From: Lethocerus indicus
Taxonomy: Eukaryota > Arthropoda > Insecta > Hemiptera > Belostomatidae
Assembly (NCBI GenBank): GCA_019843655.1
Contig: JACDQD010000008.1
Span: forward strand, 11,256,442 to 11,320,441
DNA length: 64,000 nt
Direction of reading: 5' to 3'
A program made the translations under genes and the position numbers. The notes under the pieces were generated by a model. That model was not told the DNA's origin. It was given only the letters and a program-made list of their open reading frames with translations, and did not search any database. This document shows, in pieces, positions 20,891 to 31,705 of this stretch (within the stretch, counting starts at the first letter, position 1; each line of letters starts with the position of its first letter).

Positions 20891-22748
20891 TGTAATATAA
20901 GAATCTTTTCCTGGCAGGTGTGCGGGGTCTGGAAATAAGGCCAGGTTTCGGCCGGAGCCGGCGAAAGCTCTCGTCTCTACGACCGACTAATGGGGCCGGC
21001 AGCCATACTTGCTCCAATTACTGGGATTCGTGGATCATCACTACCTACGGTACGGGCAGTAGGAACTACCTTCGGACTAAAACTCTACAATATACCTATA
21101 TTTTATACTTGTTTTGTGTCAGCGGAAGAGAAAACAGCGTTTTTATTATTAAACATTAAAATAACTCCTTTTAAAAGGCCTGTGAATAAACGATCTATTT
21201 GAATTTAAGCACTGAAAAAGGTTAAATTCCAGAAAATAGTATACAACTGTCTTTTCAAGGCAATGTAGGGAAGAAACTTTTGTACACGGACTGTGCGTTC
21301 TTAAGGAATCCTTCAAGGACCGACTGATGAGGCTGAACATGCATTAGGGGAGATGATTTCTCTGCTACGGTACTATCACAGGCACATTGCAATAGGCACT
21401 ATTAGGCGCTTTCAGTTAGAGTCAATTAGCTGTCTGAAGCACCGACCGACGCTGCTTCACTTCAGAGTGGTTCCCGCCCCTTCACCAGCCACAGGACCCT
21501 AGTGCTATGAAAGTGCCTATGCGTATGTCCTATCTCAGAAACGCGCTGTGAAATCATTAAAAATAAAAGTGTATCTTGGAAAGTCAAAACGTAATGCCAA
21601 TTCGTTGGAATAGATTCGGGGTTTTTGGAAACAACTATAATACCGTGTAGTATTATAAGTATTTTAATACTACCGGGAGCCATCATCCGGAACTCATAAT
21701 GGGACGTCCCGCCACCAAATCCGGGGCGTTCTCGCGTGATGAACCTCTCAACCGCCGGGTGAATAAAAAAAAAACGAAAAAGAGTTCGTTCCGCCCGACC
21801 GGTAAATCCCGAAGGGAAAAAGGGGCAAAAAATGGAGATGGGCTTTCAACGGATTAAACGAGAAATCAATTATATCGCACGACCGCCAAAGCCCACGGAC
21901 AGATTGTTCGATGAAAGAAGATAATGTTCCTGTACCGCACTCTGCTGCACACATGAAGGTATACGGCGCAATATCTGGCCAAACGGGTTGGCCGGTATTA
22001 TAGAAGACAGCTTCCGTGTTGAAAACGTGAGGGTCTTCTCTGAGCCCACTAAATGCACGAGTTTTGAGAATCGAAACAATGAAGAAAAGAATTAAAAAAA
22101 AAATCCCGGCGCTGAGTACGTTCGACCAGAGTTCGAGCGCTCTCGACTTTGCGAACCGGCGGCAGGACTTGAAACCCTTCAAGTCCTCGAGTGCCCGGGT
22201 GGCAGGAAAGTATTACTGATCACGTGTACACATCAAAACCTCACGGTTCTTCCGTCCACAAGTGTAAATATATACAGTGATGGAATATGGGGATTTTACA
22301 CAAAATGGAATCTAATATTAAATGACTATAAACATCCAATAAATATCAAGAGGAAATATTATAGTGGGTAGGTATAGTGTATTGAATGAGTGCTCTTTTA
22401 CGACCAGATAGACAGACATCAGCGATAATGGAAAATCGTATAGGCATTGTACAAAATCTGTCAGCACACTCTAAACTTAATGTAAGTATTTTGACATCCA
22501 TATGAATATTAGGAGGTATATAAGGATGAAGGACTAACCTGAGGATCCTGATGCGAGAAAATAGCGTCGAATGCGAACATTTTCGGTGCGGCGATTCCAA
22601 GACGCCTGTCCTCCGGTGTTAGGGAGGCGGCGGCGCCGGCGGCCCCGCAAGCCGCAGGGTCGAAAAGTGTTACTTGGCGCCTTTTCGAGTCCACACTCAG
22701 CACCGAACTCTCCAGCAGGCCCTCGCATACCTTCAGCATCACACGAAC
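10269..22748 (-). CDS. Kif26: KIF26/VAB-8-class atypical kinesin, 3' part (17 exons, 5' end outside window)
   Basis: Seventeen exons from 22748 down to TGA at 10269-10271 total 2860 nt. After removal of one base from a C4 run in exon 13421-13946 they give 953 codons with every phase consistent. Residues 1-329 are a kinesin motor: [23 protein letters not shown] (P-loop, 97-104), [30 protein letters not shown] and [13 protein letters not shown]. Line-up with vertebrate KIF26A/B is close ([44 protein letters not shown]). Switch I reads AEQSH instead of SSRSH and switch II DLGNCE instead of DLAGSE. KIF26 and C. elegans VAB-8 are known as microtubule-binding kinesins with little or no ATPase activity, used in axon guidance and cell migration. 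The tail has WVDGP repeats, an acidic segment and [11 protein letters not shown]. No start codon is in the window. Confidence 0.93.
10835..10982 (-). CDS. Kif26: Kif26 exon: [11 protein letters not shown] block
   Basis: Acceptor TGGTTGTCTCTTCAG; donor TTT|GTAAGT. Phase 1 to phase 2. It encodes [40 protein letters not shown] and [21 protein letters not shown]-type block is known from the KIF26 tail. Two other open frames overlap this exon, but only this one matches phases on both sides. Confidence 0.87.
11262..11338 (-). CDS. Kif26: Kif26 exon: tail
   Basis: Acceptor AAAATTTTCAG; donor AAAG|GTACGG. Phase 2 to phase 1. It encodes [20 protein letters not shown] and DPGGK. Confidence 0.82.
11423..11611 (-). 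CDS. Kif26: Kif26 exon: tail, Ser/Pro-rich
   Basis: Acceptor TATTTCCCCCAG; donor GAAGG|GTATGA. Phase 2 to phase 2. It encodes [20 protein letters not shown], then an [20 protein letters not shown] stretch and SSLLTLNRE. Confidence 0.85.
11702..11811 (-). CDS. Kif26: Kif26 exon: CxxC motif in tail
   Basis: Acceptor TTCTTTCCAG; donor AGCT|GTAAGG. Phase 0 to phase 2. It encodes [20 protein letters not shown] and [16 protein letters not shown]. The LCDNC pair could bind zinc with other cysteines, but only one CxxC is in this exon. Confidence 0.85.
11895..12067 (-). CDS. Kif26: Kif26 exon: tail
   Basis: Acceptor TTTTAATTTCAG; donor CCC|GTAAGC. Phase 1 to phase 0. It encodes [20 protein letters not shown] and [20 protein letters not shown]. 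The first half could form a short coiled coil. Confidence 0.85.
12207..12326 (-). CDS. Kif26: Kif26 exon: tail
   Basis: Acceptor TTATCTTTCAG; donor AAAA|GTACAT. Phase 1 to phase 1. It encodes [20 protein letters not shown], then [16 protein letters not shown]. The donor is weak, but it is the only one that joins the next exon in frame. Confidence 0.8.
12660..12786 (-). CDS. Kif26: Kif26 exon: [17 protein letters not shown] block
   Basis: Acceptor CTGTTCGTAG; donor ACAG|GTGACT. Phase 0 to phase 1. It encodes [20 protein letters not shown] and [18 protein letters not shown], a block I recognise as conserved in the KIF26 tail (HPLR.LSEENLTVVS). Confidence 0.88.
12921..13066 (-). CDS. Kif26: Kif26 exon: acidic segment
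   Basis: Acceptor TGACTTGCCCAG; donor TTCAG|GTGTGG. Phase 1 to phase 0. It encodes [20 protein letters not shown], then a run of Asp/Glu ([16 protein letters not shown]) and MQDCCLQ. No domain; strongly acidic linker. Confidence 0.85.
13421..13946 (-). CDS. Kif26: Kif26 exon: WVDGP repeats; carries an apparent +1 frameshift
   Basis: Acceptor TTATTTGTGCAG; donor CATG|GTAAGT. The first part reads [20 protein letters not shown] and continues to AHRKP, then loses its frame. The second part, in another frame, reads [39 protein letters not shown] and ETWVDGP. Next come [20 protein letters not shown] and [20 protein letters not shown] and KWVENQ blocks are conserved in KIF26. The frames join if one base is removed from the G4 run at 13815-13818 (C4 on the coding strand); the exon is then 525 nt and both phases fit. 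This is a probable consensus error or, less likely, a real lesion. Confidence 0.85.
14220..14391 (-). CDS. Kif26: Kif26 exon: post-motor linker, GC donor
   Basis: Acceptor TTTCTCAG; donor TCAG|GCAAGC, a GC rather than GT donor. Phase 0 to phase 1. It encodes [20 protein letters not shown], a Ser/Asp stretch and [20 protein letters not shown]. The GC donor gives the only phase that enters the next exon openly. Confidence 0.85.
14553..14715 (-). CDS. Kif26: Kif26 exon: end of motor domain
   Basis: Acceptor TCGTTGAACAG; donor AAA|GTCAGT. Phase 2 to phase 0, motor residues 275-329. It encodes [40 protein letters not shown] and [14 protein letters not shown]. Kinesins normally have DSKLT.LL..SLGGN here; MIAHVS and SRIHR match KIF26. 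Confidence 0.93.
14942..15612. mobile_element. probable piggyBac-type non-autonomous element
   Basis: The segment is bounded by TTAA at 14942 and 15609. Its ends are inverted repeats: TTAACTCGTTCGCTACC on the left and, reverse-complemented, TTAACCAGTTCGCTACC on the right (15 of 17 match). Near-palindromic GTTACATATATGTGACAG motifs recur inside at 14963, 15001 (CGTCACACATATGTGACAG) and 15450 (GTTACATATTTGTGTCAG). TTAA targets are the piggyBac signature. No intact transposase is present; the small minus-strand frame at 15036-15308 is not recognisable. It lies in a kinesin intron. Confidence 0.55.
15613..16081. other. Kif26 intron sequence with G13 run
   Basis: No exon is supported. A GC-rich block (15850-16035) ends in an uninterrupted run of 13 G at 16024-16036, directly before AT-rich intron end sequence. 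Confidence 0.5.
16082..16220 (-). CDS. Kif26: Kif26 exon: degenerate switch II
   Basis: Acceptor CTGTTGTTCAG; donor ACAA|GTCAGT. Phase 1 to phase 2. It encodes [20 protein letters not shown] and [25 protein letters not shown] is replaced by DLGNCE (KIF26: DLGSC). Confidence 0.93.
16471..16659 (-). CDS. Kif26: Kif26 exon: degenerate switch I
   Basis: Acceptor GTCTGTCGACAG; donor GGAG|GTGAGT. Phase 1 to phase 1. It encodes [30 protein letters not shown] and [20 protein letters not shown]. The usual N..SSRSH of switch I is reduced to AEQSH; vertebrate KIF26 is also divergent here. Confidence 0.93.
16868..16919 (+). repeat. duplicated intron segment, copy 1
   Basis: Shares GATATTACGTATTCC, GCCGAATAAAAA and TTATGATTACT with copy 2 at 17839-17891, in the same order and spacing, with about 8 differences and one gap. 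A looser match (GGTCAATTCC/GGTCAATCCC) follows both. Confidence 0.7.
17839..17891 (+). repeat. duplicated intron segment, copy 2
   Basis: Partner of the segment at 16868-16919, 971 bp downstream in the same orientation. Confidence 0.7.
18802..18993 (-). CDS. Kif26: Kif26 exon: P-loop lysine and alpha-2/beta-5
   Basis: Acceptor GTATTTTCTCAG; donor GCCG|GTAACT. Phase 1 to phase 1. It encodes [44 protein letters not shown] and LLSHHAA. Compare KIF26 ARFSVR.SAVEV and LRDLLSEVATG. Confidence 0.93.
18994..20010. other. Kif26 intron
   Basis: About 1 kb, no exon or repeat supported. GA-rich stretch at 19565-19600 (GAGAGAGGGAGAGAAGGAG). Confidence 0.5.
20011..20104 (-). CDS. Kif26: Kif26 exon: pre-P-loop
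   Basis: Acceptor TTATGATTTCAG; donor CTTG|GTACGT. Phase 0 to phase 1. It encodes [20 protein letters not shown] and [11 protein letters not shown]. The P-loop glycine-histidine is split from its GKT by the following intron. Confidence 0.92.
20105..22538. other. Kif26 intron with simple repeats
   Basis: About 2.4 kb. It contains a (CT)n tract at 20787-20806 and a (TA)n tract at 20847-20887, both inside a pyrimidine-rich stretch. No exon is supported. Confidence 0.5.
20847..20887. repeat. (TA)n microsatellite
   Basis: Uninterrupted TA dinucleotides for about 41 bp; 40 bp downstream of a (CT)n tract at 20787-20806. Confidence 0.95.
22539..22748 (-). CDS. Kif26: Kif26 exon: start of motor domain
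   Basis: Acceptor TGTTGTGTTCAG; donor CAG|GTTAGT. Phase 0 to phase 0, residues 1-70. It encodes [20 protein letters not shown], a Gly/Ala-rich insert and [15 protein letters not shown]. Vertebrate KIF26 has VKVMLRIC at the same place, and the FxFDxxF motif is the first kinesin hallmark. An upstream exon must exist because this one opens at an acceptor. Confidence 0.92.
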
Positions 22749-25700
22749 CTGAACACAACAAGAAATATGAGGGTTATAAACTTGGAGAAGACAAAAAACA
22801 AAAGTTTCCCGAAATTATAGAATAATTTTTCAACCGCCAATCGAAAGGTTGACATTCTCGATATATTATTCGAATCACTAGTGCGTCCACAAGCGGTAGA
22901 GACAGAAGTGAAATAAACCAGCAGAATGTGAAACAAGATTTGAACTGAATTGTTACATCGCAAAAAAATTACTTCAATGCTCAAATTTATTACAACATAT
23001 CGTTGATTTATAAGTTCAATACCTAATATTTTTTGCTTGAATTGTATCAATAAGAATATGACATATAAAGCAACGTTAATGGAATTCTAATCAATGCTGT
23101 TACTCTGTCGGGCCTCTTATATACAAAACCCGACGAGTATTAATATCTTATATTTCAATTTACAGGCACTATTTGTAATACACGTAATAACATATTCTCG
23201 GCGTAATATACCTGCCGCGTATCGAATGACGCGGTAAGGTAAATCGTGCGGTAAGGCGGTGTCAAAATTGTGGACGGCCGAATACGGAATTTCTCGATGG
23301 GAATTTAATCAAAGACCGGGGCCTCTCAACCTTCAGCATTTCGGGTCGGACCCAGGTATATTATAATATTATTAGGACGGGGGTCTGACGGACCGGGAAG
23401 CGGGAGCTGTTTTGGTTTGGGATGGGGATTTAGCCCGGGGCTCGGCTAACGGGATGATGAAAGCCAAACAGAATGTATATGGAGAGGAGGGCCCCCGCCC
23501 GTCCTATTTTACCTGCCAGCTACCTCCAACCGGCGTAAACTTCACTCACAGTCCGCCAGTATTTTCCAAATTACGAGTCCTCTTATTTCATTTAAAATAA
23601 TTCCTAAATTGAAATTCCGTCACGAAAACGTATTAAAAACTACGGTATCGGTTTAAGTACAAACAGGTGAGAATAGAAGGGTTCATTTGACGTCCTCCCT
23701 AATACAAGGTGAAGCACCGCCTCATTTGGTTATAAGATTTATAATTTTCAGAAATTTATGTCGGAGCCGAGCCAATAAGATTGGCTCCTTTAATTGGATG
23801 AAATCTTCAGAAATAAAATACTAGAATATCCCATTTCTATCCAATAAAAGAATTACATTGTATGTCGGTGAACTGAACACGATTGCTACAATGCACCTGG
23901 GAGTTGAGGTTCGGTCCACTGCCCCATATATCAAAACGAGAGGAGGCGCCCCGACGGATTTTTTTTATTTTAGAAAACGTACGGCCGGTCGTGATTTATG
24001 GGAGGCGCGGACTCGCTCTCTCCGGCCCCCCGACCCACAGACTAGGGCCGCTAATATCCTCTAGGAAATTGGATCTGGCCCCCTGATCGATATACAGCAT
24101 TGTGCCGCCCTCGGTACTATTCGGTCCGACGTCAACTTGAAATATTTAAACCCCGAGAGGGAGGTTTACGATTTCCAGGTACACGCCCGGAGGTCGAAAC
24201 CCTTGTGACGAGACGGGACGAAGTACGCATTTAGCGCCTCAGAAAAACATCACAATGTTAATGCAAACTTTTATCTCATTACGGTAAATGTACTAATAAA
24301 AAAAATTAATAATAATTACTTAGGTTACTAGAGGTTAAACAAATCTAAAATAATTATTAGACGAAAGGGCGTAAATATGTTAACATAGAAACTTCTCATG
24401 AATGCCTTCACATTCGATATTATGCAAGTTTTGTAATATTGTCTTCGGCTATTCGGGGATCTGAATTTGAATACAAATTGGACCCAAACGCCGTTTCACC
24501 GGTTGCGGAAAGAGCGCGGTCGTCAAACGCGATCCGCCCTCCGAACGAATTCAATTAACGCCAGCCCAGTTTCTCCCCGGGTGATGTCCGTGGAGGGTTA
24601 AGTGTCCGGGAATAAAGGGGGCCGCCGCCACCGCCTCCCGACGGAGACCGTAAAATGTGTCCCTCTCAGGGAAATTTTAGCGCTGAGGAAAAACGGTCGG
24701 CAGTTATGTCCGACGGAACGGAAACCGGGGGTTTTATTCGCGTTCATTAAGAATCTATCCGGGGCCGGTTTTTATGAGACTCCGTAAAGGGAAAAAGGGC
24801 CGGCGATTTATTATAGGGCGGGCGGAGATCATTGGTGGGGAAACCGGTAATAGATACGAGCTCCGCGGTATTCCGCTTTTCCTCTCGACCGAGTTTATCC
24901 TCATTAGCTTATAAAATCCGAATTTGCGGTTTAATTAATAACTTTAATTTAAAAAAAAATGAACACTACCGATACCATTTCCTTAATATCAGTAAGAAAC
25001 AACGTATAAAAAAAATCTAATCGAAACCGGGAGATCCTGGAGATGTGCGTTTGAACACTTAGTGTCAATTGATGGTAAATATTGGGCCTGATTGGATATT
25101 TTAATTAGATTTTCGTTAATTTTAACGAATCCAGAAACAAAGATATTCCAGCTGTAACTTCACAGTCCGGGGAATGACAGACCTATCAGAATGGGCCAAT
25201 TTAAAAAGTTATTCCTAACAAAATATATCGACAAAACCAATAACTCTGACCGGGCAATATATCGTTACAGTGAAACAATAGAAACCTCCTTCCTGCAGTT
25301 ATCGGCCGGACAAAAATTGAACGGCATTTTATAAATTCAGAACCAATACGGGCACCAGATTTGCTGGAAACGGGGCCGGAGTTCGTTAAAAGGGGAGTTT
25401 GTTTCCGTGAACAATCGACCCCGAATTTTTATTGCTCCCCCACAAAACGGCCGGGTCCGGGGCAGTTTCGGAGGCCGGCAAACGATAAAATTACCCCGAG
25501 TTTTTTTTTTGTTTTTCTATCCCGAATAGGTTTTTTATCCCCCCAACCAAATTCCGGGCTCGTACCGGGAAGGGGTCGTTTTCCGAGACCCATTGTCCGA
25601 ATCCCGGCGGGCAGTTAGCGTTAAAGCATCGGCGAGATTGGACAGATAAGGGAAGATGGGCGGGACGGTACACTTGGTAGAGATCACGGGCTTTACGCCC

Positions 25701-26700
25701 GGGACTAAACTATCAGAAGCAAATACGCAAAAACCTTTGACTCGGCTACAACGTTCGGTACGCATAATAATCATTGAAGGGGTCGTATCAATTTACGGAT
25801 ATGTTCGATGTAATGTTGTGTTGTGATCCCGTGTGGTAGCACTGACAGGAAACACTTATGCCTTTGTGTACTACAACCTAAGCAAAGTTACAGATAACGA
25901 ATCAGTTCAGTGTGGATCCAAACAAGATAGAGAAAATTGCATTTTCTAAACGTTGCTCATCACGAATATCTTCTAAATAATAACCAGATGGGAGAGACAG
26001 TGCGAGGGCGAAGTTTCCAGTTGAAACGGCAACGATGGCGGCGGCGAGGTACTCGAAAATATTTTTAACGTGAGCCGCCGCCGGGCGGGATAAATCTGGA
26101 GGGCCGAGTGACGAAAAAGGGAGAAGGGAAAGCTGGAAGTAGAGGAGAGGGCTTAGAGGAGAGAGGTGTCAAGTTGTGGGCTGGCGGAGGAGGCGGCATT
26201 ATCGCCGCAGAGGTGGTACGAGGGGGTGGTACTCAAAAACTCATTTTCTGATAAAGCATTGTTGAGGGCGAACCTCAACCCACGGCCCCCCGCAGGCCCG
26301 GTATAAATCCGGTCTCACCTTCTCCCTTACACTCACTCTCTCTCTCTCTCTCTCTCTCTCGCTCTCTCCCAATACAATAATATAAAGCCTGGCTGAGGTG
26401 GGGGGGCTGAACGTCGTAAAACCGCGTCTTAAAGCCGGCCTCTGGCCCCAAGCCCGGGTTTACGCGCCGAGGACCCGCGGATTAGACCTGTAATTAGACT
26501 CCCGGGGGTCCTCGGGTCCCGACCGATTAATCGCTCCCAACGCGCCACCGACAAAATTAGTCGCTAGGTAAAGGATTTGTGGAGGCCGGGAATCTTTACT
26601 GCCTCTAGTCTAAGCGCCCTCCCAGATTAAACTGTCTCCGAAGTTACACACTGCCGAAGATGTTATGATTGAGCCCGAATAGTGCTTCTCAGTTCTTAAC
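22749..26700. other. non-coding, probable 5' intron of Kif26 (part 1)
   Basis: No exon is supported. CpG-rich blocks (23260-23480, 24480-24850, 25360-25640, 26400-26600) alternate with AT-rich DNA. A GA-rich island and a (CT)n tract lie at 26100-26360. Confidence 0.5.
26091..26365. promoter_or_regulatory. GA/CT-rich island, candidate GAGA-factor region
   Basis: AGAGGAGAGGGCTTAGAGGA and similar purine runs at 26108-26170 are followed by (CT)n at 26336-26360. GATGGCGGCGGCG at 26034 upstream contains a Pho-type core (ATGGC). GAGAG repeats are the binding sequence of insect GAGA factor, but simple-sequence origin is equally possible. Confidence 0.3.
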
Positions 26701-29700
26701 TACAAACCGACCAACATAGAAATTATTATTTCAGTCAATTGGCGAACATAAGACGAGATTTACGTTCAGCATAAATCCTGAACAAATATTCCCACCGGTG
26801 ACCCGATTTTCGCTGAAAAACTCGCATACTTTCATATATACTGCCGTGAAGAACGTGCTATAAAATAGATGTAAAATTTTATGGGAAGCTATCGCCATAA
26901 TGTAACGCGTACTTTCAGAGTTCTGAGCTTCCTCGTTTTCCAATATCTCCCAGGAGAATTCTCCGCTGGAAAGAGCCATCAAGTATAAATATCCTACATA
27001 AAAAAGACAATTTATTTTTGTAATGCTTGTAGCAATGATTTTGTCTTTCATAAAACGGGAGACAAGAGTTAAGTGGCTTAATATATTTTATCGCTTCGAA
27101 AAAGAATCAATATATATTTTATTACCTCTCCCCGAACAAATTAGACTGAATACTTCTTAAAAGATAATGGTAAAATTCAATATCGAGAGTTTACACGAAA
27201 TAGTCACAAAGGTCGAACAACCGAATTTTAGTGACATGTACTTTATATTGTTGGAACTATCTAATAATTATAATACTGTAATAATACTGGCAGTATACTA
27301 TAATAATTCCTGGTATCGATATATTCAACCGTAAATTTAGATACCTGGACAGATCGCTGAAAAGTCTGTAAGTAAGTTGCAGACTTATTTCTAGTCCCTC
27401 TCTTCCGAAGGCTATAGTATGGGAAATTATGTCTGAATGATGGATTCATATGGCTCTAATCAGTTTGATCGAATGATAATACTAAAGGTCTTACGACTAA
27501 AGGTCGTTGGGTGGACGTGCACCGCGACTCTAGCGACCCCCAGAGGGTGGTGCGGGGACGCACTCAACTAAATTTCGACATATTAATGGTTGAAAAAATG
27601 TTGTCAATCAATGGCATAAATTTCTATTTTCCATTAAAATCATGCACTAGTATTGGTTGTAGTATGCAGTACAAGTGACAGTGACAGTGGAGTGGGGATG
27701 CCCAAAAAACATCCAAAGTGCCGAAGTGACTAACACCGCTACTGAAGATGGTCTAGCAAAAGATTAAACCAGCGAGAGGAGACTACGACACACCGAGCTT
27801 ATGCAGATCCCTACTATAGGGAAAAATTACGCTATGAAGATACTGTCTATAAAATGTTTTCATACTGAAAGAAAATCCCACCACCGGCCCTCATCCCATT
27901 ATGTAAAACGGTCGAAATTGTCAGCTTCCCGGGGGCGGCTCTTGGCTGCCGATAGCGCTGTTGGCAAAGTGGGCGGCGGCGGTATTCCGAAAATGCAATA
28001 TCCTGGCAGGAGGGTAGAGGAGCGCCGGTTCATCCCCTCCCAACCCCGCTCAGACCCCCAGGTAACAATCGTTGCCGAATACATATTTCAAAAACGTGGG
28101 GGGGGGGGGTACACACGTGTTTATGAAACGAAACCTCCGCCCCAGACCCGGTTTCCGGAACATATTGCTTTCCAATTTTCCTAAATTTGTCAGTATTTAT
28201 GCACTTGCCCCAAGTATATTTGCGCGTTTGGAATATTGTTAATACAGAATTGTAATGTAATATTTTTCTTTCAAACACGGTATCGGAATTCATTCATTAC
28301 AATATTCTATTTAACCTGCACTTTGTGTCGATCTTCAATTTCTTATATTGAGCCATTTTGACCATTAATATGTTTCTCTTTATTGGTAACTACAGCAACA
28401 AATTATTTATCTCCTCGTTTAATATCAATCCCTTTATATTATTTAATATTCCAAAGCGGACGGTCACCTATCGTTTAAATTACAAAACTCCCTTCTCGGA
28501 AAATTGCTTCGGGCGAAAATTCTTAAATTATAAATTTCTTCGTTTAATATTTAATCATTACTTCTAACCTTTATGCCATCAACTCCGTAATTGTTGAAAG
28601 GAAATTGCAATTTGGCATTAAATAAAGTAATGAAACCAAATTAATATTCATATAACATCAAAAAGTGAATCGACGGTGTAAGAATTATCGGCGGCGCCCG
28701 ACACAGGACCGCTGACTTCAAATTGCGATCTGATAATATGTAAATACAGGCGTCAATTTACGAGGCCGATATAATATTTATTAAAACTGCGCAGCGATAT
28801 GTGTGTGTTACCCGGCTGAGAAAATTCGAGCCGGCCAAACACGCAATTAACTGGGTTTATTTTTTGGCCGATTTAAAATACAGTAATTTTTGTACCGTCC
28901 TGGTCTTGACCTATTTCGAAGAAACAATTTTTGGCGTGAAAATATAATTTTCTCTCGCGTTTATCGTGAACGATTATACCGTCACCGGTTCATTGGCGCC
29001 TAGCAATCGGATAGGCCATTTATAAAAGCAGTTTGAGCTGTTAAAGCAGCGGCGTGGTGCCGCTAAACTTCGACATCGGCGTGATTCGGGAGCGTAAAAC
29101 CCGCCGTTCGGAACGGTTCTCGCTCGCGAATCCAGCCCGGTTAATACTTTATAACCCGCCCGACAATCGCTTTATACCTCCAAAGCTCCCCGCTCCATAA
29201 TAAAAGGCCCCGTCCCCCGGCGCGCTTCGGTTCAAAGGGAGCAACAGTAAATTATTTAATAACCAGCCAGCGTTAAAATTACGCGGTCGTTAGCCCGGGG
29301 CCGGTGAACCCGTGATGCCCGGACGCGAAATTACTTAATCCCGCGCGCAGTAATCTCTAAAAATGTGGGATTTTACGGGAGGATATTATTTAAAAACACG
29401 AAATAATCTAATACCTATTGCAGGAGCTGTAATGATGAAACGCCAGAAATCTAGACCTATTCCAGTATGATTGGTGAAAAATTAATCTCGATTTAAGCCG
29501 TCCATGTTTCAGAACTCGATTTCAGCCTACAACTCTACGTATTTGTTCTCCGGCAGACAACTCAATAATGCCGTCCGAGGGCAATAATTCGAGATAACCC
29601 GGGGATTCGAAGTGAGAGGGTTATTCGGGATTATAGGCCGGCCGGTCGGTGTACACGCATTGTACGTTGAGGGGGAGGGAAGGGAACCGGCGAATAAAGT

Positions 29701-31600
29701 GCGGTCGGGGATCGATCCAACTAATAGGACCCGGGAGACCCCGCGGGTTCGACTGCAGAAATTTCCGATAGCCGTAATTCCGGACCATGTACGCCGTAAA
29801 GTGGATGTTTACCACCTAGGCACTTGACATGTTTTAATATTTTCACCCCCTGCTGCGGAAGCCCAGTATAAAGGGATTTAATAATTTAAGACACCTCTTA
29901 GTAGTCCGCGAGGGTTTTCAATATCGTAACTCTCGACGACTGAATAAAAAAAATTGAGGGGCTGAAACTCGCGTAAGGAATAGCGTTAATTTTAATTGTG
30001 TAATCCGATTCTACTCATTTTCAACAATTTCTTGGATATGCTACAGAGAAGCTACATTAATTACGTTGTGATCGGGTAGTAAACCAACAGCCAGGAATGT
30101 GGTTTGGTTTTACCGTTGAAATGTTGTTTGAGCTCGAAAAGGCCAAAGAAGTGGTAGATAAGAAACAAATAAACAATTCTGATGCCAGTAGGAGTTTTCA
30201 ATCGTTCAATAATAATTATGACTATGAGTTCAGGTGTTTGAAATTACACGTCATCAAGAGCCTGAACTCTCACGCGACCAACAAGTGATTCCGTCCTAAG
30301 CTCTCGCCTTCCTTACTGTTCAAGCTTGCCAGGAGAGCCTAAGCGCCGGTAGGGGCCCGGAAAGGGCTTAATCAATTCGTTATTCGGCCGCAACCGGTTC
30401 GGTCCATAATTGACGCTCAAACGCCGCAGTGAGCCCCCCCTCCCCCGGGCACAGTGCAAACAGTGCCAACTCAATGCCGGTAATCCATTATTCCTCGGGC
30501 TAAAACAATTGCCCGAGCACTAGTGTCCCCTCTGATATTATTATGAGTTGGGGACACATACACGGGAGGCCGCTAATTGTATTTGTTGTTGCGTTCGACG
30601 ATTTTGCACCGCTGTCGACAATCCGCCGAGGGGGCGGGATGGGAGCTTCTAAATAACACGGCGGGCCCGGGCACAATAATATCACCGGGAACGGCCGCAT
30701 TAATCTCTCCCTCCGGTCCGTTTGCTAATTATTTATAGAACTAATATTTAGAGGATTATCGAGGCTTTGGTCACCCAATTCGCGAACGCTGAAACACAAT
30801 AGAGACGGTCGAGGGGTGAACGACATGCGGGTACAAATTATTCCTGTTTCCCGACTGTCAATACGAAAATGTCAATAAGCCAATATATTTAGAAAAAATA
30901 ATATTTACGGGCAAACAATATTAGACTACTCGATGCTTTTTAACCTAGATTCGAGGTCTGTAGTTCAATTTCAAATTAGCTAACATATTTCGTCTTGCAC
31001 AGGAACATGTAGATGTTGGAGACAGACACAAGAGTTTGGACCAAAAATTCGTTATATGACCGTCTGTGGATTTCACCGCTCTGTAAGTTTAAGACAAGAT
31101 AGGCGAGGGGAGGCACATGATTTTTTTCTTGTTTTAACCCACCAGATCATAGTTTTCATTCCTGTGCTGACTGAAGAAGACTTGTAACGCGAAGGCTAGT
31201 AGCGCCGCGATTCAATACTAAATTGGGAACCCGGTAGGCGGTTCCCCTCACTGACGAAATTCGAACCCGAGACGTCTGAGAACGGCCGTACCGCTTAAAA
31301 ACGTTTTCGGGTCTCGCCCCCCCCCCCCCCCCGGATGGGGCGGGGCGCTTAAACTCCCGGAGAGCTTTAATAAGATCCACGAGGATAAAAAACGGTGGAA
31401 GAGAGGCAAAGCGGAAAACTCCCTCTCCAACCCGGTTTTTGGGGGGGGGGCGCAGTCTGGCCCGTGGAGTTTTGTAAATTACTTTTTTACTTTTGACAAA
31501 TGGTTCATCCTCCACTTGTTGTCTGAGGCGGAGGGGGCCCGACGTCGTGCGGCCAGTGCTAGAGAATTATTGCTGTTACAGTTGGCATCTCTGAGAGGGG
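26701..31600. other. non-coding, probable 5' intron of Kif26 (part 2)
   Basis: AT-rich at 26700-27450 and 28180-28620; CpG-rich at 29040-29350 and 30300-30720. A G12 run is at 28098-28109. No exon or RNA gene is supported. Confidence 0.5.
31317..31332 (+). repeat. C16 homopolymer
   Basis: Sixteen consecutive C, followed by a GGATGGGGCGGGGCG stretch and, 109 bp further on, ten consecutive G at 31441-31450. Confidence 0.9.
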
Positions 31601-31657
31601 CGCGTCTCTTCATAACACTTGTTACCAACCCTTCCTAATTTATTGTATACGTCCACG

Positions 31658-31660
<3 letters not shown>

Positions 31661-31699
<39 letters not shown>
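31661..31699. repeat. (AT)n microsatellite
   Basis: Uninterrupted AT dinucleotides for 39 bp, then CATATACATTA. Confidence 0.95.
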
Positions 31700-31705
<6 letters not shown>

